From: JAGOBP01 sp046328575
GTDB taxonomy: Bacteria > Chloroflexota > Anaerolineae > Fen-1058
Length of the DNA stretch: 64,000 nt
Reading direction: 5' to 3'
Assembly (NCBI GenBank): GCA_046328575.1
Contig: JAXLWI010000011.1
Location: 16,891 to 80,890, forward strand
Under the pieces are notes generated by a model. The model was not told the origin of the DNA. It saw only the letters and a program-made list of their open reading frames with translations, and searched no databases. A program made the position numbers and the translations under genes. Shown in pieces: positions 59,685 through 64,000 of this stretch. Each line of letters opens with the position of its first letter. Position 1 is the stretch's first letter.

Positions 59685-60083
59685 ATGAAGAAGACTGAAT
59701 CTCAACCAAGCCTGACTGCATCTCAACAAATCACGAATCAGATTAATGATCTACCCGATTGGCGCGGAAAATTGCTGGCGCGGTTGCGGGCAGTGATCCT
59801 TGCGGCCGCGCCCGGCATCACCGAAGACTGGAAGTGGGGCACCGCCGTCTATGTGAGTCAGGGTAATGCGGTGGCGCTCAGCGCCTTCAAAGATCACGTC
59901 AAGATCAATTTCTTTCAAGGCGCGGCGCTCAGTGATCCGCACGGTTTGTTCAACGCGGGGCTGGACGCCAAAGCCATGCGCAGCATCGACTTGTTCGAAG
60001 GCGACAAAGTTAACGAGGCTGCGTTGAAAGAATTGATTCGTGCCGCGGTTGAGTATAACGCGTCCGGCAAAAAGAAAAAGTGA
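59685..60083 (+). CDS. DUF1801-domain protein
   Basis: 132 residues; WRGKLLARLRAVILAAAPGITEDWKWGTAVYV and KDHVKINFFQGAALSDPHGLF, with LIRAAVEYNASG near the end, match the DUF1801 (YdhG-like) fold. It ends in a Lys-rich tail. Function unknown. Confidence 0.85.
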   Translation: MKKTESQPSLTASQQITNQINDLPDWRGKLLARLRAVILAAAPGITEDWKWGTAVYVSQGNAVALSAFKDHVKINFFQGAALSDPHGLFNAGLDAKAMRSIDLFEGDKVNEAALKELIRAAVEYNASGKKKK

Positions 60084-60130
60084 ACAATGCAACGCAGCGA
60101 AGCAATTAAATCCATTGACTAGGCAAACAA

Positions 60131-60607
60131 ATGACGAATCCAATTCAAGTAGAACATTTCAATAGCGCCGTCCTTGCGCTGCTCGATGAGACCTTTGACA
60201 ACGTTCAAGGTTATTTTCTGGACAAAGGCACGTCGCTCTTCGAGACACTATCGACGATTTCCGCCGAAGAAGCTTCGATACCAGTGGGCGGCCGTTGTGC
60301 CACGCTGGCCGCCCAAGTGAAGCATGTGACGTTTTATCTGGACGTTACGATCAAGGCAGTGCGAACTTTGCAATACGAACGCGAAGACTGGGGCAAGATC
60401 TGGCGCGAGACGTCAGCCGTCACGGCCAATGAATGGACGGCGATCAAAGATCAACTGCGCGCCAGTTACGATCGGCTGAAGCAGCTCATCGCCGAAACGC
60501 CCGAATGGCCAAGTGAGCAACATCTGGGTGGCGCGATGGCCGTCGTCATACACACAGCCTATCATCTCGGCGAGATTAGACAGGCGCTGTGCACACTCAA
60601 ACCATGA
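60131..60607 (+). CDS. DinB/YfiT-like four-helix-bundle protein
   Basis: 158 residues. Helical bundle with possible metal ligands His in QVKHVTFYLD and in VIHTAYHLGEIRQAL, the arrangement of DinB_2-type metalloproteins (bacillithiol or similar thiol transferases in some species). This DinB fold is unrelated to DNA polymerase IV. Activity unknown. Confidence 0.78.
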   Translation: MTNPIQVEHFNSAVLALLDETFDNVQGYFLDKGTSLFETLSTISAEEASIPVGGRCATLAAQVKHVTFYLDVTIKAVRTLQYEREDWGKIWRETSAVTANEWTAIKDQLRASYDRLKQLIAETPEWPSEQHLGGAMAVVIHTAYHLGEIRQALCTLKP

Positions 60608-60620
60608 GTGGAGAATAAGC

Positions 60621-61022
60621 ATGCAAAAGATCACCACTTTTCTCATGTTTACTGGTCAAGCCGAGGCGGCGATGAATCTGTACACCTCACTGTTCAACCG
60701 TTCGGCGATCATCAATATCACGCGCTATGGAGCAAATGAGGCGGGCGCAGACGGCACCGTACAGCACGCGACTTTCACTTTGAACGATCAGGAATTCATG
60801 TGCATCGACAGCAACGCAGTACATGCGTTCACCTTCACGCCTTCCATGTCATTGTATGTGCGGTGCGAAACGGAAGAGGAAATCGATCGGGTCTTCGCAG
60901 CACTATCGGCTGGTGGACAAATCCTCATGCCGTTGGAGCGGTATCCATTCAGCCAGAAATTCGGCTGGGTGGCCGATCGCTTTGGCGTATCGTGGCAATT
61001 GAGCCTGGAAAAAAATTCGTAA
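60621..61022 (+). CDS. PhnB-like VOC protein
   Basis: 133 residues, starting MQKITTFLMFTGQAEAAMNLYTSLF, with QEFMCIDS, SLYVRCETEEEIDRVFAALSAGG and a terminal FGWVADRFGVSWQL, the PhnB / 3-demethylubiquinone-methyltransferase-like signature. GGAGA precedes ATG 60621. One of several related genes in the last 6 kb. Confidence 0.87.
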   Translation: MQKITTFLMFTGQAEAAMNLYTSLFNRSAIINITRYGANEAGADGTVQHATFTLNDQEFMCIDSNAVHAFTFTPSMSLYVRCETEEEIDRVFAALSAGGQILMPLERYPFSQKFGWVADRFGVSWQLSLEKNS

Positions 61023-61045
61023 CGACAAGTCAAGGGGGAACTATT

Positions 61046-62206
61046 ATGAGCGGGGTACGAGTTTTAGTCGGAACGCGCAAAGGCGCGTTTATCCTGACAT
61101 CGAATGAGAAACGCAAGCGTTGGAAGGTGAGCGGACCGTTCTTTGCAGGCTGGGAGATCTATCACATCAACGGTTCGACCGTCGATCCCGATCGCTTGTA
61201 TGCGTCGCAAAGCAACGGTTGGTTCGGCCAGATCATTCAGCGCTCGAGTGACGGCGGTCAAACGTGGGAAACGCCTGGCGGCGGGCCAGAGCAAGGGCCG
61301 GATGGTATGCCGCGCGGTGAAAGCAACAAGTTTGTTTATGAAGGCGTGGTGACCACGCATCAGTGGTATGACGGCACGCAGCACCCGTGGGAATTCAAGC
61401 GCGTCTGGCAACTCAAGCCGTCGTTGACTGATCCAGATACGGTATATGCGGGCGTGGAAGATGCCGCGCTGTTTCGATCGACCGATGGCGGCCATTCGTG
61501 GCAGGAGCTGCCCGGCTTGCGCGCCGCGAAAGGCCATCTGTGGCAGCCGGGCGCGGGCGGCATGTGCTTACACACGATTCTGCTGGATCCGCACAATCCC
61601 GATCGGATCTTCGTGGCCATTTCGGCCGCCGGTGCATTCCGCACGGATGACGGGGGCCAGACGTGGCGTCCCATCAACAACGGCTTGCGATCGCCGTACG
61701 AACTGCCTGACGGCGCCGCCGAAGTTGGCCATTGCGTTCACAACCTCGCGATGCATCCATCGCGGCCAAACGTGCTGTTCATGCAGAAACATTGGGATGT
61801 TAATCGCAGCGACAATGCAGGCGATTCGTGGCATGAAGTGAGCGGCAACCTGCCGAGCGATTTCGGTTTCCCGATCGGCGTTCACGCCCACGAGCCTAAT
61901 ACCATCTATGTCGTGCCTATCAAGAGCGACTCCGAGCACTATCCACCCGATGGGCAACTCCGTGTGTATCGCAGTCGATCCGGCGGCAATGAATGGGAAG
62001 CGCTGACCAAAGGCTTACCGCAAAAAGATTGCTACGTTAACGTCTTGCGCAGCGCGCTAGCCGTAGACTCGCTCGACTCGTGCGGCATCTACTTTGGCAC
62101 GACAGGTGGGCAAGTGTACGCCTCCGCTGATTCCGGCGACAGTTGGTCGGCCATCGTTCATGATCTGCCGCCCGTGTTGTCAGTCGAAGTTCAGACCCTG
62201 CCATGA
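61046..62206 (+). CDS. BNR/Asp-box beta-propeller protein
   Basis: 386 residues starting MSGVRVLVGTRKGAFILTSN. At least five Asp-box repeats are visible: SSDGGQTWE, STDGGHSWQ, TDDGGQTWR, SDNAGDSWH, SADSGDSWS, consistent with a sialidase-like or Ycf48-like propeller. There is no signal peptide, so it is cytoplasmic. The downstream MoaD/ThiS-like gene overlaps by four bases (ATGA), implying a functional pair. A frame upstream to 60800 is not protein-like. Confidence 0.87.
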   Translation: MSGVRVLVGTRKGAFILTSNEKRKRWKVSGPFFAGWEIYHINGSTVDPDRLYASQSNGWFGQIIQRSSDGGQTWETPGGGPEQGPDGMPRGESNKFVYEGVVTTHQWYDGTQHPWEFKRVWQLKPSLTDPDTVYAGVEDAALFRSTDGGHSWQELPGLRAAKGHLWQPGAGGMCLHTILLDPHNPDRIFVAISAAGAFRTDDGGQTWRPINNGLRSPYELPDGAAEVGHCVHNLAMHPSRPNVLFMQKHWDVNRSDNAGDSWHEVSGNLPSDFGFPIGVHAHEPNTIYVVPIKSDSEHYPPDGQLRVYRSRSGGNEWEALTKGLPQKDCYVNVLRSALAVDSLDSCGIYFGTTGGQVYASADSGDSWSAIVHDLPPVLSVEVQTLP

Positions 62207-62499
62207 TCCGCGTTGAACTGCCATATCATCTGCGTAATCTCGCGCATGTGGGTAAAGAGATCGAGATTCACGTGGATGGTTCAGTGACGTTAGGCGCTGT
62301 GCTGGATGCTGTGGAAACACAGTATCCAGTCCTGCGCGGCACCATCCGCGATCATGGCACGCGGCAACGCCGTGCCTTCGTTCGCTACTTTGCAGGTGGG
62401 CAGGACCTGTCGCTTCAACCACTCGATACGCCTCTGCCTGAAACAGTCGCAACCGGTGCCGAACCATTTCGCGTGGTAGGCGCGATGGCGGGCGGGTAG
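62203..62499 (+). CDS. MoaD/ThiS-like ubiquitin-fold protein ending in Gly-Gly
   Basis: 98 residues. Beta-grasp pattern MIRVELPYHLRNLAHVG, VTLGAVLDAVETQYPVL, and the C-terminus VVGAMAGG, whose Gly-Gly is the site of adenylation or thiocarboxylation in MoaD/ThiS proteins. No E1-like MoeB/ThiF or thiamin/molybdopterin gene is near. It overlaps the BNR-repeat gene, so the propeller may be its partner or target. Confidence 0.85.
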   Translation: MIRVELPYHLRNLAHVGKEIEIHVDGSVTLGAVLDAVETQYPVLRGTIRDHGTRQRRAFVRYFAGGQDLSLQPLDTPLPETVATGAEPFRVVGAMAGG

Positions 62500-62559
62500 C
62501 GTGATTGGAACCCAGCTCAATACTGAGTTAGGCGACAATCATAAAAGAGGAGACGCAAA

Positions 62560-63021
62560 GTGACTAAGGTGACACCGTTCCTGATGTTTAATGATCAACT
62601 TGAGGCTGCAATCGCTTTCTACACCGCTACATTTCCAGGTTCTGAAATAAAGAACGTAGCCCGAACTGGTGAGGACGGCCCAATCACATCTGCCGAAATC
62701 GTCATCGGCGGGCAGTTCTTCATGGCTTACAACGGTGGCCCATACTTCAAATTCTCCGAAGGCTTCTCGCTCTTTGTTGATTGCGAGGATCAGGAAGAGG
62801 TTGATGAGTATTGGAGCAAGCTCGTCAGTGCTGGCGCAACGCCATCTCAATGCGGCTGGATTACCGACCAGTTCGGCGTCACCTGGCAAATCGTCCCCAG
62901 GCGTTTCATGGAACTCATTGCCGATAAGAATCCCAAAAAGGTACAGGCAGTGATGAAAGCGATGATGAGCATGATAAAGCTCGATGTAGCGGCACTGGAG
63001 AGGACATACGAGGACGCATAG
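62560..63021 (+). CDS. PhnB-like VOC protein, possibly in an integron-type cassette
   Basis: 153 residues from a GTG with AGAGGAGA upstream. VTPFLMFNDQLEAAIAFYTATFPGSEI, GQFFMAYNGGPYFKF, SLFVDCEDQEEVDEYW, CGWITDQFGVTWQIVP: a complete PhnB-type domain followed by a Lys-rich helix. The gene is bounded by GTTAGGC at 62528-62534 and at 63123-63129, the second closing an attC-like palindrome, as in an integron gene cassette. Codon and word usage are less GATCGG-rich than the main chromosome. Confidence 0.85.
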   Translation: MTKVTPFLMFNDQLEAAIAFYTATFPGSEIKNVARTGEDGPITSAEIVIGGQFFMAYNGGPYFKFSEGFSLFVDCEDQEEVDEYWSKLVSAGATPSQCGWITDQFGVTWQIVPRRFMELIADKNPKKVQAVMKAMMSMIKLDVAALERTYEDA

Positions 63022-63023
63022 CA

Positions 63024-63129
63024 GATAACGCACCGACACCTTTCGGTCGATCGAAAACGAACCTCCGCTCTGCCACGTTCGAATGATTTGGCTCTGCGGC
63101 GGTGCGTGGCTGATGCTGAGCGTTAGGCG
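63024..63129 (+). repeat. attC-like recombination site
   Basis: About 106-base imperfect palindrome. Outer TAACGC near 63026 pairs with GCGTTA at 63121, which is followed by GGC to give GTTAGGC (63123-63129), the classic R' core. Inner pairs include CGCACCG/CGGTGCG and CCGC/GCGG. Size and position directly after a short gene fit attC sites. The R'' core matches GCCTAAC only in part, so the call is tentative. Confidence 0.5.
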
Positions 63130-63176
63130 TCGCAAACTCAGCAGACTCCAACGGGGTGGCACTTCGGAGGCACATA

Positions 63177-63563
63177 ATGAAGAGAGTTACAGGTATCGGC
63201 GGCATCTTCTTCAAGGCTAAAGACGCTCCGGCGCTACAAGCTTGGTATAAGCGGCACCTGGGAATCGATGTCCAAGATTGGGGCGGGGCTGCCTTCGATT
63301 GGACCGACGCCGAGGGCCAGCCGGTTGCGGGTACAACCGCCTGGCTGATCGATCCGCAAGAAAGTGATCACTTTGCGCCGAGCTCTGCCCCCTTCATGGT
63401 CAACTACCGGGTGGCAGACCTCCAGGCCTTGATCACGGTTTTGAAAGAAGAGGGCTGCAATGTGCTCGAGAAGGTTGACGAATCAGATTATGGGAAGTTT
63501 GCCTGGGTCATTGATCCGGAGGGGAACAAGATAGAACTTTGGCAACCGCCTCAAGGCCAATGA
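63177..63563 (+). CDS. VOC-superfamily glyoxalase-like protein
   Basis: 128 residues. MKRVTGIGGIFFKAKDAPAL, WYKRHLGIDVQDWGGAAFDW, VNYRVADLQALITVLKEEGC and FAWVIDPEGNKIELWQPP give the standard VOC double module, with the terminal DPEGNKIELW typical of glyoxalase-like enzymes. GGAGG lies eight bases before ATG 63177. Confidence 0.88.
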   Translation: MKRVTGIGGIFFKAKDAPALQAWYKRHLGIDVQDWGGAAFDWTDAEGQPVAGTTAWLIDPQESDHFAPSSAPFMVNYRVADLQALITVLKEEGCNVLEKVDESDYGKFAWVIDPEGNKIELWQPPQGQ

Positions 63564-63650
63564 GCAGCCTCGTTGGTCACGGCTGCGAACTGCGGCCTGA
63601 CTCCGTATGAAGCGGAAGAGAAACTATCACATAAACTGGAGACCATACCT

Positions 63651-64000
63651 ATGAACGAAGCACAGCAGATAGCGCCATCGCTCTGGTTCGACATGAATAC
63701 CGAAGAGGCAATCAATTTCTATGTCTCCATCTTCAATGGCGCTCCGCATAAGCGTCACGAGTCCAAGATCATCAGCATCACGCGCTATGAGAAAGGCTTG
63801 GACACTCCGGGGGCGGACCAAATGGAAGGCAAGGTGCTGACAGCCATCTTTGAGCTCAACGGCCAGAGATTCATAGCTTTGGACGGTGGTCCAATCTTCA
63901 AATTCAATGAAGCCGTGTCGTTCTATGTGGAGTGTGCCGACCAGGCCGAAGTCGATTACTTTTGGCGGAATCTATCGGCTATGCCGGATGCCGAACAATG
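63651..64000 (+). CDS. PhnB-like VOC protein (3' end cut by window)
   Basis: At least 116 residues, open to the window edge: APSLWFDMNTEEAINFYVSIF, SIISITRYEKG-like segment (read here as KIISITRYEKG), GQRFIALDGGPIFKFNEAVSFYVEC and DQAEVDYFWRNL. It is related to the PhnB-type genes at 60621 and 62560. TGGAGA precedes the ATG. Confidence 0.88.
   Translation, partial: MNEAQQIAPSLWFDMNTEEAINFYVSIFNGAPHKRHESKIISITRYEKGLDTPGADQMEGKVLTAIFELNGQRFIALDGGPIFKFNEAVSFYVECADQAEVDYFWRNLSAMPDAEQ

Noticed and set aside
60131..60607. Damage-inducible DNA polymerase from the name DinB
   Set aside because: The helical bundle with paired histidines belongs to the unrelated DinB/YfiT metalloprotein fold.
63564..63650. 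A further attC site after the VOC gene at 63177
   Set aside because: Only a GTTGGTC word (near-match to GTTRRRY) is present, without the flanking palindrome.

Overview
This 64 kb window looks like chromosome of a free-living heterotrophic bacterium, most probably a member of the Chloroflexota (inference). The grounds are a moderately high G+C content, folate-type TrmFO, single-membrane style lipoproteins, Chloroflexota-like gene families, and dense use of GATCGG/CGATCG words. There is no phage, CRISPR array or complete insertion sequence. One tRNA-Arg is present.

Layout. 1-9.9 kb: 3' end of trmFO, a soluble histidine kinase, a DUF4139 protein, hflX (apparently started at ATT), two DUF4097-type surface lipoproteins and a lone tyrosine recombinase. 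10.4-14.9 kb: an SOS-type promoter driving a small gene plus dinB, then a divergent SF1-like ATPase and a transaldolase-family enzyme. 15-18.9 kb: an S41 protease followed by a secreted Trp/Gly/Tyr heptad-repeat protein, an effector-binding-domain protein, an aldo/keto reductase and a solitary Hcp. 19-27.6 kb: phosphofructokinase, a UvrD-like helicase with a Cas4/AddB-type nuclease, a membrane protein, recJ and a degenerate receiver protein. 27.7-32.1 kb: a CBS-ACT protein, a secreted GH2 glycosidase, tRNA-Arg, a FAH-family enzyme and a MetH-activation-domain protein.

32.2-44.4 kb is a xylose island. xylA-xylB-xylR lie in one operon behind a B. subtilis-like xyl operator. The ABC importer xylFGH has a binding protein that is an internal tandem duplication of two complete domains. 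Upstream of xylF on the same strand is a protein fusing a catalytically degenerate sugar-ABC ATPase domain to a NarL-family histidine kinase. Divergent from it is a REC-HTH-REC response regulator. I propose that this kinase reads the state of the xylose permease from the cytoplasmic side.

44.5-50.3 kb: a GHMP sugar kinase fused to a GalU-type nucleotidyltransferase, a P-type ATPase and a serine hydrolase lipoprotein. 50.8-57.1 kb is a dlt-like envelope acylation operon: LysM-SGNH lipoprotein, lipoprotein, a 39-residue DltX-like peptide ending in WIYQGF, MBOAT, DltD-like SGNH, carrier protein, and an acyl-AMP ligase that carries a frameshift. 57.2-58.5 kb is recA, whose promoter has the same operator geometry as the dinB operon. 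58.6-64 kb is a run of small VOC/PhnB, NTF2, DUF1801 and DinB-fold genes plus a BNR-repeat/MoaD pair. It includes one gene bounded by two GTTAGGC sites, one of them at the end of an attC-like palindrome.

All assignments come from reading the sequence by eye. No database search was run. Residue positions were counted by hand.
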